A stretch of DNA of 64,000 bases from Rhodocista pekingensis (GTDB taxonomy: Bacteria > Pseudomonadota > Alphaproteobacteria > Azospirillales > Azospirillaceae). The stretch covers positions 14,382 through 78,381 of the forward strand of contig NZ_JBHTCM010000008.1 of assembly GCF_042665545.1 (NCBI RefSeq), given 5' to 3'. The notes below the pieces were generated by a model. That model was given only the letters and a program-made list of their open reading frames with translations. It made no database searches and was not told the origin of the DNA. The position numbers and the translations under genes were made by a program. Shown here one piece after another: positions 33,892 to 42,546 of the stretch (position 1 is its first letter; every line of letters begins with the position of its first letter).

Positions 33892-34767
33892 ATGTTCAGG
33901 GGGTCGATCGTCGCTCTGATCACGCCGTTCAGGAACGGCGGTATCGACGAGCGCGCCTTCCAGGATTTCGTCGAATGGCAGATCGCGGAAGGCACCCACG
34001 GACTGGTTCCCGTGGGCACCACCGGCGAGTCCACGACGCTGTCGCACGAAGAGCATCACCGGGTCATCAAACTCTGTGTCGAGGTTTCGCGCGGGCGCGT
34101 TCCGGTCATCGCCGGCACCGGCTCCAACTCCACGGAAGAGGCGATCAGCCTGACGCGCTTCGCCAAGCAGGCCGGGGCGACGGCGGCGCTGGTCGTGACG
34201 CCCTACTACAACAAGCCCACGCAGGAAGGTCTGTACGCGCATTACAAGGCCATCCACGATGCCGTCGATCTGCCCATCGTCATCTACAACATTCCCGGCC
34301 GCAGCGTCGTGGACATGAGTGTGGCGACCATGGCGCGGCTGGCGAAGCTGCCGAACATCGTCGGCGTCAAGGACGCGACCGGCGATCTGGTGCGGCCGCT
34401 GCGGACACGCATCGAGATCGGCCCCGATTTCTGCCAGCTTTCCGGCGAGGATGCCACCGCCACCGCCTTCCTGGCGCAGGGCGGCGTCGGCTGCATCTCC
34501 GTCACGGCGAACGTCGCACCCGGCCTCTGCGCCCGGATGCAGGACGCCTGGATGCGGGGTGATCTTGCTGAAATGGCGCGGGTCCGAGACCTGCTGATGC
34601 CGCTGCATCATGCCCTCTTCGTCGAAACCAGCCCTGGTCCGGTGAAGTATGCGGCCAGCCTGCTCGGCAAGTGTGCCGAGGACATGCGGCTGCCCATGGT
34701 GCCCCCGACCCAGGCCACCCGCGATACCGTGCGGGCAGCCCTGGTGAAGACCGGATTGTTGACCTGA
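33892..34767 (+). CDS. dapA: 4-hydroxy-tetrahydrodipicolinate synthase
   Basis: A 291-residue TIM-barrel aldolase that condenses pyruvate with aspartate semialdehyde in the lysine and diaminopimelate pathway. Key features: GTTGESTTLSHEEH, the YYNKP motif with catalytic Tyr, YNIPGRSVVDM, and the Schiff-base Lys in IVGVKDATGD. It lies 25 bases before smpB and back-to-back with the transglycosylase, so cell-wall precursor and turnover functions share a promoter region. Confidence 0.97.
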   Translation: MFRGSIVALITPFRNGGIDERAFQDFVEWQIAEGTHGLVPVGTTGESTTLSHEEHHRVIKLCVEVSRGRVPVIAGTGSNSTEEAISLTRFAKQAGATAALVVTPYYNKPTQEGLYAHYKAIHDAVDLPIVIYNIPGRSVVDMSVATMARLAKLPNIVGVKDATGDLVRPLRTRIEIGPDFCQLSGEDATATAFLAQGGVGCISVTANVAPGLCARMQDAWMRGDLAEMARVRDLLMPLHHALFVETSPGPVKYAASLLGKCAEDMRLPMVPPTQATRDTVRAALVKTGLLT

Positions 34768-34792
34768 TACCTTAAGAAAAGGCTCCAAGTCC

Positions 34793-35269
34793 ATGGCTCG
34801 TGCAGATTCCGCGCCCGGCAGGATCGCCGCGCAGAACCGACGGGCACGGTTCGACTACTTCATCGAGGACACGCTGGAGGCAGGAATCGTGCTGGCCGGG
34901 ACCGAGGTGAAGAGCCTCCGTGGCGGCCGCGGCAGCATCAACGAATCCTATGCCGGCGAGCAGAACGGCGAACTGTTCCTGTTCAACGCCTACATCCCCG
35001 AGTATCAGCTCGCGGGCCGTTTCTTCCAGCACGAGGTGCGGCGGCCGCGCAAGCTGCTGGTGCGCAGCCGCCAGCTCGCGCGCCTGCTCACCTCCATCCA
35101 GCGCGAAGGCATGACGCTGGTGCCCCTGTCGATCTACTTCAACGACCGTGGGCTGGCGAAGGTCGAACTCGGCATCGCTAAGGGCAAGAAGAAGGGCGAC
35201 AAGCGCGAGACCGAGAAGGAACGCGACTGGCAGCGGGACAAGGCCCGCCTGATGCGGGCGAAGGGTTGA
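34793..35269 (+). CDS. smpB: SsrA-binding protein SmpB
   Basis: A 158-residue partner of tmRNA in ribosome rescue. The OB-fold pattern is complete: QNRRARFDYFIEDTLEAGIVLAGTEVKSLRGGRGSINESYA, with LIPLSIYFNDRGLAKVELGIAKGKKKGDKRETEK at the end (here reading VPLSIYF), where the basic tail enters the decoding centre. The dapA-smpB order is common in alphaproteobacteria. The ssrA gene itself was not seen in the window. Confidence 0.97.
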   Translation: MARADSAPGRIAAQNRRARFDYFIEDTLEAGIVLAGTEVKSLRGGRGSINESYAGEQNGELFLFNAYIPEYQLAGRFFQHEVRRPRKLLVRSRQLARLLTSIQREGMTLVPLSIYFNDRGLAKVELGIAKGKKKGDKRETEKERDWQRDKARLMRAKG

Positions 35270-35361
35270 CATCTGCGCAGGGCGGCTCCGCGACGGTGCG
35301 GAGCTTCCCTGGTCCCCGGCCTTTGTCTATCCTCGGAGGAGGTATTCCGCGGGGATGGAGC

Positions 35362-35799
35362 ATGCGGAAGGCGATTCGGAAGACCACGGGCATGTGGACT
35401 GCCGGCCTGAAGGCAGCGGCGGTCGCCGTGGCGGTCGTGGCCTCGGCGTCGGCCGCCGAGGCGCGGCTGACGGTGTGCAACCGGGTATCGGAGCCGGTCA
35501 AGGTGGCGCTGGGCGTGGAGGAGGGGGACGGCTGGCGCTCCCGCGGCTGGTGGCACATCGCCCCCGGCGAATGCCGCGCCCTCCTCGATACCGATCTCAA
35601 GCTGCTGGAATACTATCTCCGCGCCGAGCCGGAGGAGCCGGGCACCGGCTGGGGCGGCGATTTCCCGTTCTGCATTGACGACAAGGATTTCGAGATCGGC
35701 GGCGACACCGACTGCGAGGCACGGGGCCACCGCACCGCCGGCTTCTTCCTGCTGTCCACCGACGGCGCCAGCTCCATGACCCACAACCTGACGGACTGA
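35362..35799 (+). CDS. Exported DUF1036 protein
   Basis: A 145-residue protein with a signal peptide (WTAGLKAAAVAVAVVASASAAEA). The mature part carries the DUF1036 pattern: LTVCNRVSEPVKVALGVEEGDGWRSRGWWHIAPGECRALL, and later TDCEARGHRTAGFFLLST. Six cysteines or so, partly paired, suit a periplasmic disulfide protein. The function of the family is unknown. A second ATG at residue 11 is an alternative start. It is convergent with the glycosylase gene. Confidence 0.85.
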   Translation: MRKAIRKTTGMWTAGLKAAAVAVAVVASASAAEARLTVCNRVSEPVKVALGVEEGDGWRSRGWWHIAPGECRALLDTDLKLLEYYLRAEPEEPGTGWGGDFPFCIDDKDFEIGGDTDCEARGHRTAGFFLLSTDGASSMTHNLTD

Positions 35800-35814
35800 T
35801 CCCGGTCGGCTCCG

Positions 35815-36486
35815 TCAGGCCGCGTCGAGCAGGTCGCGTACCGCCTTGAAGACGGTGTGGAACATCTCCGGCGTCAGGCGCCCCGTATTGGTGTTGTAGC
35901 GGGAGCAGTGGTAGCTGTCGAACAGCGCCACCCCCGTCGCCCCCCCCAGCGCTACGTCGTGCCGGGCGCCATGGGCGAAAGGAAACCGCGCCGGTCGGCC
36001 GCCCAGCGCGGTCACGGCGCTGGCATGGGCGACGGTCCCCAGGGCGACCACGGCACGCAGATCCGGCAGGTGCGCCAGCTCGTCGATCAGGAAACGGCGG
36101 CAGGTGGCGACCTCCGCCGGAGTCGGCTTGTTCTCCGGCGGCACGCAGCGCGCGCTGTTGACGATCCGGCAGTCTACCAGTTCCAGCCCGTCGTCCGGGC
36201 GGCGGTCGTAGCGGCCGCGGGCGAATCCGAACTGGGCCAGCGTCTCGTACAGCAGGTCGCCGGCATAGTCCCCGGTAAAGGGCCGGCCGGTCCGGTTCGC
36301 CCCGTGCAGGCCTGGCGCCAGCCCGACGATCAGCAGCCGTGCCGAGGCCGGCCCGAAGGACGGCACCGGCACGTTGGCATGGTCCGGGAAGCGGGCGCGG
36401 TTGTCCTGCCTGAACGCGGCAAGGCGCGGGCAGAGCGGACAGTCGGCGTCCGGTTGCAGCCGGACGCCGGTCGGTGTCAGAGCCAT
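35815..36486 (-). CDS. Uracil-DNA glycosylase, family 5 (UdgB-like)
   Basis: A 223-residue base-excision repair enzyme. The motif GLAPGLHGANRTGRPFTGDYAG is characteristic of family 5, whose catalytic motif lacks the activating Asp of family 1 and accepts uracil and other deaminated bases. The 4Fe-4S ligands are visible as CPLC near the N-terminus and cysteines in NSARCVPPENK and ATCRRFL. The late SYHCSRYNTNTGRLT is the second catalytic region. It starts six bases after the NYN gene stop, so the two are probably one transcript. Confidence 0.88.
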   Translation of the reverse strand: MALTPTGVRLQPDADCPLCPRLAAFRQDNRARFPDHANVPVPSFGPASARLLIVGLAPGLHGANRTGRPFTGDYAGDLLYETLAQFGFARGRYDRRPDDGLELVDCRIVNSARCVPPENKPTPAEVATCRRFLIDELAHLPDLRAVVALGTVAHASAVTALGGRPARFPFAHGARHDVALGGATGVALFDSYHCSRYNTNTGRLTPEMFHTVFKAVRDLLDAA

Positions 36487-36491
36487 GCCGG

Positions 36492-37193
36492 TCAGTCCAG
36501 CGGCTCTTCGTCCTCGTCCAGGTCGCGCGGGTCGATGTCGCGGCCCCCCATGTCGCGCCCGCCGAAGTCCCTGCCACTCATGTCCCTGCCGCCCATGTCG
36601 CGGCTTCCGGGATCGCCGCCCTGCTGCGGACCGCCCTGGTTCTGGAAGCGGGGCGAATGGGTGCGCATGATGTTCGGGGACAGGTCCTGCAACTCCAGGA
36701 AATTGTCGGCCTGCCGGCGCAGCTCGTCCGCCACCATCGGCGGGGTGGAGCGGACGGTGCTGATCACGGTCACGCGCACACCCTTGCGCTGGACCGCCTC
36801 CACGAGCCGGCGGAAGTCGCCATCGCCGGAGAACAGCAGGATATGGTCCACATGCTCGGCCATCTCCATCACGTCGATGGCCAGCTCGATGTCCATGTTT
36901 CCCTTGATCTTGCGCCGGCCCGAAGCGTCCGTGTACTCCTTGGTCGGCTTCGTCACCATCGTGTAGCCGTTGTAGTCGAGCCAGTCGACCAGGGGACGGA
37001 TCGGGGAATACTCCTGGTCTTCGACCAGGGCCGTGTAGTAGAAGGCGCGCACCAGCCGGCCGCGCCCGGCGAACAGCTCCAGTAACCTCTTGTAGTCAAT
37101 GTCGAAGCCCAGAGACCGGGCCGCGGCGTAAAGGTTGGCGCCGTCGATGAACATCGCCAGCCGCTCTTCCTGATAGAATATCTTTCGATCCAT
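36492..37193 (-). CDS. NYN-domain (LabA/DUF88) protein with GRD repeats
   Basis: A 233-residue protein. The NYN nuclease fold (about 10-165) shows acidic residues at AMFIDGANLYAAAR, KGNMDIELAIDVME and LLFSGDGDFRRLVEAVQRKGVRV, the pattern of PIN-like endoribonucleases of the LabA/DUF88 group. The C-terminus (about 183-233) is Gly/Asp-rich. It includes about six five-residue units of the form GRDMG (GSRDMGGRDMSGRDFGGRDMGGRDID). Such tails often bind RNA, but this one is acidic. It leads a two-gene run with the uracil-DNA glycosylase and is divergent from folK. Confidence 0.87.
   Translation of the reverse strand: MDRKIFYQEERLAMFIDGANLYAAARSLGFDIDYKRLLELFAGRGRLVRAFYYTALVEDQEYSPIRPLVDWLDYNGYTMVTKPTKEYTDASGRRKIKGNMDIELAIDVMEMAEHVDHILLFSGDGDFRRLVEAVQRKGVRVTVISTVRSTPPMVADELRRQADNFLELQDLSPNIMRTHSPRFQNQGGPQQGGDPGSRDMGGRDMSGRDFGGRDMGGRDIDPRDLDEDEEPLD
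36518..36605 (-). repeat. 15-bp tandem repeats encoding GRD pentapeptides
   Basis: About six consecutive 15-base units in the 3' end of the NYN gene encode GRDM-like pentapeptides (GGRDM, SGRDF, GGRDM, GGRDI, PRDL). The units differ at third positions and a few codons, so the array is older than a perfect duplication. Confidence 0.75.
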
Positions 37194-37345
37194 GCTTCAA
37201 AGCCTCAATGACTGGGGGCCAATACGATGATTATGGCGCGGGATTCTCGCCATTGCAGGTCGGGGACGAGAAATTTCCGCCCCAGCAATATGACAGGTCC
37301 GGTCGGGGGGGCAAGGCCGCGCGTGGACCTGCGGGGGCGCCGGGC

Positions 37346-37870
37346 ATGATCCTGATCGGCCTTGGATCGAACCTCGCCGTGCCCGGCATCGGGGGGCCGC
37401 TGGCCGTCTGCACGGCCGCGCTCGCCGCCCTGGAGCGCCGCGGACTGAGGGTCGTCGCGCGCTCCTGCTGGTACGAGACGGCCCCTGTGCCGGTGTCCGA
37501 TCAGCCCTGGTTCGTCAACGGTGTGGCGCGGGTGGAGAGCCCGCTCGGTCCCGACGGTGTCCTGGCGCTCCTGCATGCGGTGGAGGCGGAGTTCGGCCGC
37601 GTGCGGCAGGTGGTGAACGAGGCGCGGGTGCTCGACCTCGATCTGCTCGACCATGACGGGTTGCGGCGCGACGTTGCGCCCGTGTTGCCACACCCACGCA
37701 TGCATCTCCGCGCCTTCGTCCTGCTGCCGCTGGCGGAGCTGGCGCCCGGCTGGGTGCATCCGGTGTCCGGGCGCCGGGTCGAGGATCTGATCGCCGACCT
37801 GCCCCCCGGCCAGGACGCCCGCAGGATCGCGGATGCCAGGATCGCGGATGGCAGGATCGCGGATGTATGA
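37346..37870 (+). CDS. folK: 2-amino-4-hydroxy-6-hydroxymethyldihydropteridine pyrophosphokinase
   Basis: A 174-residue folate-pathway enzyme that pyrophosphorylates the pterin before coupling with p-aminobenzoate. LIGLGSNLAV, SCWYETAPVPVSDQPWFVNGVARVE, and the signature ARVLDLDLLDHDG followed by LPHPRMHLRAFVLLPLAEL are clear. The last fifteen residues are three copies of RIAD plus one residue (RIADARIADGRIADV), caused by a DNA repeat and absent from usual HPPK proteins. No other folate gene is adjacent. rpoZ follows after about 85 bases. Confidence 0.92.
   Translation: MILIGLGSNLAVPGIGGPLAVCTAALAALERRGLRVVARSCWYETAPVPVSDQPWFVNGVARVESPLGPDGVLALLHAVEAEFGRVRQVVNEARVLDLDLLDHDGLRRDVAPVLPHPRMHLRAFVLLPLAELAPGWVHPVSGRRVEDLIADLPPGQDARRIADARIADGRIADV
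37821..37865 (+). repeat. Three 15-bp tandem units at the 3' end of folK
   Basis: Units at 37821-37835, 37836-37850 and 37851-37865 each read (G/C)CAGGATCGCGGATG. The first and third are identical and the middle differs only at its first base. They encode RIAD repeats at the protein end. Confidence 0.9.
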
Positions 37871-37955
37871 TGGCTGGCCCGCGCCGGCTGCCTTGCCTCC
37901 CGGGGACGTGGGCCGTATATAGGGAGGCTTACATGGTTTTGGGAGAGTTCCAGGC

Positions 37956-38384
37956 ATGGCCCGCGTAACGGTCGAAGATTGCGTCGAGAAGGTTCCGAAC
38001 CGGTTCGAACTCGTGATGATGGCGGCCCAGCGGGCGCGCGACATCGCGGCCGGCTCGCCCCTGTCCATCGACCGCGACAACGACAAGAACCCGGTTGTCG
38101 CCCTGCGGGAGATCGCCGACGAGACCGTGACCCTGGAGGGGCTGCGCAACTCCCTGATCAAGGGGCACCAGCGCGTTCCGGAGCAGGACGAGCCCGAGGA
38201 GGAGATCGTCGAGCTGATGGCCGGCGAGAATGCCTGGTCGGTTCCGGAGGCCGGCGGGGACGAGGGCGGCGACGCCTCCGAGCTGCTGGACGACGAGGGT
38301 GAGGGTGCCGCCGCCGGGGCCGAGCCGGACTTCTCCGACATGGATGTCCCGCTGGCGGACCTGGCCGACGAGGACAAGATCTGA
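37956..38384 (+). CDS. rpoZ: RNA polymerase omega subunit
   Basis: A 142-residue protein. The N-terminal MARVTVEDCVEKVPNRFELVMMAAQRARDIAAG and NPVVALREIADETV are the conserved omega fold that clamps the beta' C-terminus and helps form a ppGpp site. The last 65 residues are an acidic tail (EEEIVELMAGEN, DDEGEGAAA, DLADEDKI), longer than in enterics but usual in alphaproteobacteria. The (p)ppGpp synthetase gene follows directly, a classic pairing. Confidence 0.96.
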   Translation: MARVTVEDCVEKVPNRFELVMMAAQRARDIAAGSPLSIDRDNDKNPVVALREIADETVTLEGLRNSLIKGHQRVPEQDEPEEEIVELMAGENAWSVPEAGGDEGGDASELLDDEGEGAAAGAEPDFSDMDVPLADLADEDKI

Positions 38385-38449
38385 TCGGGCGGGCCGGATC
38401 GTGCCGAACGGGCGAAGGGATGGCGGGCTGAGCCCCGCCTCGGGACCGG

Positions 38450-38470
38450 CGGGCCGCATCAGGCGGCCCG
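38450..38470. terminator. Hairpin between rpoZ and rsh
   Basis: CGGGCCGC (38450-38457) pairs with GCGGCCCG (38463-38470) around five bases. No T-run follows, so it may attenuate rather than end transcription into rsh. Confidence 0.35.
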
Positions 38471-38502
38471 TCCTCAGCGAACGGACCTGACGACCCGCCC
38501 CG

Positions 38503-40704
38503 ATGAACCGGCCATCCGCCCAACCCATCATCCGCCAGTACGAGCTTGTCGAGCGCGTCAAGTCCTACGATCCCGATGCGGACGAGGACGCCCTCAACAA
38601 GGCTTATGTTTTCACGATCAAGGCGCATGGGTCCCAGACCCGCGCCAGCGGCGACCCCTATTTCACCCACCCGATCTGGGTCGCCTATCTCCTGACCGAG
38701 CTGAAGCTCGACACCGCCTCCATCATCACGGCGCTGCTGCACGACACGGTCGAGGATACGCTCACCTCGTTGCAGGAGATCCAGCGTGCCTTCGGGCCGG
38801 ACGTGGCGCGGCTGGTTGACGGTGTCACCAAGCTGTCCCGCATCGAGCTGCAACACGCCGGCACGCCGCAGTCCGACCAGCAGAAGCAGGCGGAGAATTT
38901 CCGCAAGCTGGTGCTGGCGATGTCGGAGGACATCCGGGTTCTGCTGGTGAAGCTGGCGGATCGTCTGCACAACATGCAGACGCTCCACTACATCAAGAAC
39001 CCGGACAAGCGCCGCCGCATCGCCCGCGAGACCATCGAGATCTACGCGCCGCTGGCCGAGCGCATCGGCATCCAGCGCTGGAAGGACGAGCTGGAGGAGC
39101 TGGCCTTCCAGGAGCTGAACCCTGAAGCCTTCGCGTCCATCCGGGGCCGGCTGGAACGGCTGGAGGAGGACGGCGCCGGCGGCGTCGACCGCATCATCAA
39201 GGAGCTGGAGGAGACGGTCCACGGTGCCGGGCTGGAAACCGCCACCGTCTCCGGTCGGCGCAAGGCTCCCTATTCGATCTGGCGCAAGATGCAGCGCAAG
39301 AACGTGGCGTTCGAGCAGCTTTCGGATGTCATGGCCTTCCGCATCGTCGTGGACACGGTCGAGCACTGCTATCAGGCGCTGGGCGTCATCCACGCCAAGT
39401 ACCCGGTCGTTCCCGGCCGCTTCAAGGACTACATCTCCACCCCGAAGCCGAACGGCTACCGCTCCATCCACACCACCGTCATCGGGCCGGAGAAGCACCG
39501 GATCGAGGTGCAGATCCGCACCGACGAGATGCACGAGGTGGCGGATGTCGGCGTCGCGGCGCACTGGGCCTACAAGGAGGGCCGGCCGCGGACGACCGAG
39601 GGGCGGCAGTACCGCTGGCTGCGCGAGCTTCTGGATATCCTGGAGCATGCGGCGCGGCCGGAGGAGTTCCTGGAGCACACCAAGCTTGAGCTGTTCCAGG
39701 ACCAGGTCTTCTGCTTCACGCCCAAGGGCGATCTGATCGCGCTGCCCCGCGGTGCCACGGCGGTGGATTTCGCCTATGCCGTCCATTCGGTGGTGGGCGA
39801 CACCTGCGTCGGTGCCAAGGTCAACGGGCGCATGCTGCCCCTGCGGACGCCGCTCCAGAACGGCGACCAGGTGGAGATCCTGACCTCGAAGAACTCCACG
39901 CCCTCGACGGACTGGGAGAACTTCGTCGTCACCGGCAAGGCGCGGGCCCGTATCCGCCGCTTCATCCGGACCCAGCAGCGCGGCGAGCACATCAAGCTGG
40001 GCCGCGGCCTGCTGGAACGCATCTTCAAGCAGGAAGGCTACGAATATTCCGACAAGGCGCTGGACGGGGTCATTAAGATCTTCCAGCAGCCGACGTCGGA
40101 GGACCTGCTGGCCGCCATCGGCGCCGCCCAGACCGGGGCGCGCGACGTCTTCAACACCATCTTCCCCGGCCACCGCGTCCAGCCGCAGGTCGCGCCGGAG
40201 GACAAGATCGTCCCGCAGGCGAAGGCAAAGCCCAAGCGGAGCAGCAGCGCGCCGCTGCCGATCCGCGGCCTGATCCCGGGGATGGCGGTCCATTATGCCC
40301 GTTGCTGCCACCCGTTGCCGGGTGACCGTATCGTCGGCATCGTCACCACCGGCAAAGGGGTCACGATCCACACCATCGACTGCGAGACGCTGGAGAGCTT
40401 CCACGAGAGCCCGGAGCGCTGGATCGACGTCGCCTGGGACCCGGACGCGGAGGGGATGGAGGATGCGGTAGGCCGCATCTCCGTCGTTGTCGCCAACGAA
40501 CCTGGGGCGCTGGGCACGCTCTCCACCGTCATCGGCAAGAACGGCGGCAACATCACGAACCTGAAGTTCACCAGCCGCTCGCCGGATTTCTTCGAGATGC
40601 TGATCGACATCGACGTGCATGACGTGAAGCATCTGACCAACATCATGGCTGCGCTGCGGGCTACGCCGGTCATCAATTCCGTCGAGCGCGCAAGAAGCCG
40701 CTGA
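38503..40704 (+). CDS. rsh: Bifunctional (p)ppGpp synthetase/hydrolase (RelA/SpoT homologue)
   Basis: A 733-residue stringent-response enzyme. The HD hydrolase domain is intact (FTHPIWVAYLLTEL, ALLHDTVEDT with His80-Asp81, LADRLHNMQTL). The synthetase domain has SGRRKAPYSIWRKMQRK, DVMAFRIVV and YISTPKPNGYRSIHTTVIGP. A TGS domain (about 390-450, VFCFTPKGDLIALPRGATAVDFAYAVH) and a C-terminal ACT domain (about 655-733) complete the usual long form. Alphaproteobacteria typically carry one such bifunctional Rsh. It lies between rpoZ and the DUF2062 gene. Confidence 0.96.
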   Translation: MNRPSAQPIIRQYELVERVKSYDPDADEDALNKAYVFTIKAHGSQTRASGDPYFTHPIWVAYLLTELKLDTASIITALLHDTVEDTLTSLQEIQRAFGPDVARLVDGVTKLSRIELQHAGTPQSDQQKQAENFRKLVLAMSEDIRVLLVKLADRLHNMQTLHYIKNPDKRRRIARETIEIYAPLAERIGIQRWKDELEELAFQELNPEAFASIRGRLERLEEDGAGGVDRIIKELEETVHGAGLETATVSGRRKAPYSIWRKMQRKNVAFEQLSDVMAFRIVVDTVEHCYQALGVIHAKYPVVPGRFKDYISTPKPNGYRSIHTTVIGPEKHRIEVQIRTDEMHEVADVGVAAHWAYKEGRPRTTEGRQYRWLRELLDILEHAARPEEFLEHTKLELFQDQVFCFTPKGDLIALPRGATAVDFAYAVHSVVGDTCVGAKVNGRMLPLRTPLQNGDQVEILTSKNSTPSTDWENFVVTGKARARIRRFIRTQQRGEHIKLGRGLLERIFKQEGYEYSDKALDGVIKIFQQPTSEDLLAAIGAAQTGARDVFNTIFPGHRVQPQVAPEDKIVPQAKAKPKRSSSAPLPIRGLIPGMAVHYARCCHPLPGDRIVGIVTTGKGVTIHTIDCETLESFHESPERWIDVAWDPDAEGMEDAVGRISVVVANEPGALGTLSTVIGKNGGNITNLKFTSRSPDFFEMLIDIDVHDVKHLTNIMAALRATPVINSVERARSR

Positions 40705-40739
40705 CTGGCGCGTTAGTCGGGGCGGGAGGAACCGCCAGG

Positions 40740-41324
40740 ATGTTCAAGCGCCGACACAAGTTCACCCTGCGCCAGCGGGTGCGGGATTTTCTCTGGCCGC
40801 GGATGGGCTGGCGGCGTGCCCTGCTGTATCTGGGGCACCGCGTCGGCCGTCTGCCGGGCCCGCCGCACCGCATCGCCGCCGGCTTCGCCAGCGGTGCGGC
40901 TGTCTCCATGACGCCCTTCGTGGGTCTGCATTTCCTGCTGGGCTTCGGCCTCGCCTGGCTGCTCCGGGGCAGCATGCTGGCGGCGGCCATCGGCACGGCC
41001 GTGGGCAATCCCTGGACCTTCCCGGCCATCTGGTACGTCAGTTACCGCATCGGCTGCGACCTGCTGGGACGCTCGCCCGGACACGACACGGCCGAGCAGT
41101 TGACCATGGACTTCCTCATCGCCAATCCGGTCCAGGTGCTGCTGCCCATGTCGATCGGCGGTTTCCTCATGGGTGTCTTCGTCTGGGGGCTGGCCTATGC
41201 CGTTGCCAAGCCCCTGGTGGCGATGTACCAGCAGCGCCGGCTGTCCAGGCGGCGCGTGCCGCCGGCAGCCACCCCCGTCGCCGATGACGGGGCCGGCCGC
41301 AGCGAGTCGGAGGACAGGGCGTGA
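40740..41324 (+). CDS. DUF2062 membrane protein
   Basis: A 194-residue protein with a basic N-terminus, the DUF2062 motif PHRIAAGFASGAAVSMTPFVGLHFLLGFGLAWLLRGSMLAAAIGTAVGNPWTFPAIWYVSYRIG, and two more hydrophobic stretches. The function of the family is unknown; members often lie beside membrane-biogenesis genes. Its stop codon overlaps the pdxJ GTG start, so the two are translationally coupled. Confidence 0.9.
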   Translation: MFKRRHKFTLRQRVRDFLWPRMGWRRALLYLGHRVGRLPGPPHRIAAGFASGAAVSMTPFVGLHFLLGFGLAWLLRGSMLAAAIGTAVGNPWTFPAIWYVSYRIGCDLLGRSPGHDTAEQLTMDFLIANPVQVLLPMSIGGFLMGVFVWGLAYAVAKPLVAMYQQRRLSRRRVPPAATPVADDGAGRSESEDRA

Positions 41325-42070
41325 GCAGATATCTCAGGCTGGGCGTCAACATCGACCATGTCGCCACGATCCGGAACGCCCGCGGCGGTCCGCATCCGGA
41401 CCCGCTCCGTGCCGCTGCGCTGGCCGCCGCCGCCGGGGCCGACGGGATCACCGCGCATCTGCGCGAGGACCGGCGGCACATCACCGACGACGACATCGAG
41501 CGTCTGATGCGCAGCATCGACCTGCCGCTGAACCTGGAGATGGCGGCGACGGAGGAGATGCTTGCGATCGCCCTGCGCCACCGTCCGCACGCCTGCTGCA
41601 TCGTGCCCGAGCGCCGTCAGGAGCGCACGACGGAAGGCGGTCTGGACGTCGCCGGCAACCGTGGGCACCTGCGCCGCTTCGCCCAGGCACTGGGGGCGGC
41701 CGGCGTGCGCGTCTCCCTGTTCGTCGCGCCCGACCCGGCCCAGCTCGACGCCGCGCGGGACATCGGCGCGCCGGTCGTGGAACTGCACACCGGCGCCTAT
41801 GGCGATGCGGAGGACGGCGCGGCCCGCGCGGCGGAGCTGGAGCGTCTGCGCGCCGCCGCCGCGCATGCCGAGACCATCGGCCTGGAGTGCCATGCCGGCC
41901 ACGGCCTGACCTACGGCAATGTCGGCCCGGTCGCCGCCATCCCCACGGTGGTGGAGCTGAACATCGGCCACTATCTGGTGGGCGAGGCGGTGTTCGTCGG
42001 CTTCGAGGCCTCGATCCGCCGGATGCGGGAGCTGATGGATGCCGGCCGCGCGGCCGGAGCCGCGGCATGA
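41321..42070 (+). CDS. pdxJ: Pyridoxine 5'-phosphate synthase
   Basis: A 249-residue TIM-barrel enzyme that joins 1-deoxyxylulose 5-phosphate with 3-amino-1-phosphohydroxyacetone to form pyridoxine phosphate (vitamin B6). LRLGVNIDHVATIRNARGGPHPDPLRAA, ITAHLREDRRHI, the LNLEMAATEEM segment and CHAGHGLTYGNVGPVAAIP are the family signatures. The start is GTG at 41321, overlapping the previous stop. The end overlaps acpS as ATGA. Confidence 0.97.
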   Translation: MSRYLRLGVNIDHVATIRNARGGPHPDPLRAAALAAAAGADGITAHLREDRRHITDDDIERLMRSIDLPLNLEMAATEEMLAIALRHRPHACCIVPERRQERTTEGGLDVAGNRGHLRRFAQALGAAGVRVSLFVAPDPAQLDAARDIGAPVVELHTGAYGDAEDGAARAAELERLRAAAAHAETIGLECHAGHGLTYGNVGPVAAIPTVVELNIGHYLVGEAVFVGFEASIRRMRELMDAGRAAGAAA

Positions 42071-42546
42071 TCCTGGGCATCGGCAACGACCTTGTGGATG
42101 TCCGCCGCATCGAGCGGACCATCGAGCGGTTCGGCGACCGTTTCCTCGACCGCGTCTTCACCGAGGCCGAGCGGCGCCGGGCGGAGCGGCGCTCCGCTGC
42201 CGGGCCGCACAGCCCGCGTGCCGCCACCTATGCCAAGCGCTTCGCTGCCAAGGAGGCCTGCGCCAAGGCCCTGGGGACGGGTCTCAACAGGGGCGTCTAC
42301 TGGCGCGACATGGGGGTGGTGAACCTGCCGGGCGGGCGTCCCACGCTGGCGCTGACCGGCGGGGCGCTGGAGCGCCTGCGGCAGATCACCCCGCCCGGCA
42401 TGGTTGCGGAGATCCACCTGACCCTGACGGACGAGCTGCCGATCGCCCAGGCCATCGTCCTGATCTCCGCCGTGCCCGCTCCGCCGGCGGCGGCCGGCCC
42501 CGGAGGGCTCCCGGCCTTTCCTGCCGACGGGGCCGACCGCCCCTGA
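42067..42546 (+). CDS. acpS: Holo-[acyl-carrier-protein] synthase
   Basis: A 159-residue phosphopantetheinyl transferase that loads the CoA-derived arm onto acyl carrier protein. Mg-binding ILGIGNDLVDVRRIER and RFAAKEACAKALGTG are both present, with GGRPTLALTGGALERL following. The C-terminus has about 25 extra Pro/Ala/Gly-rich residues (PAPPAAAGPGGLPAF...), beyond the usual length near 130. It overlaps pdxJ by four bases. Confidence 0.96.
   Translation: MILGIGNDLVDVRRIERTIERFGDRFLDRVFTEAERRRAERRSAAGPHSPRAATYAKRFAAKEACAKALGTGLNRGVYWRDMGVVNLPGGRPTLALTGGALERLRQITPPGMVAEIHLTLTDELPIAQAIVLISAVPAPPAAAGPGGLPAFPADGADRP

Noticed and set aside
33841..34794. Upstream extension of the lytic transglycosylase frame across dapA
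   Set aside because: The signal peptide starts at 33840, and the extension is the antisense of dapA.
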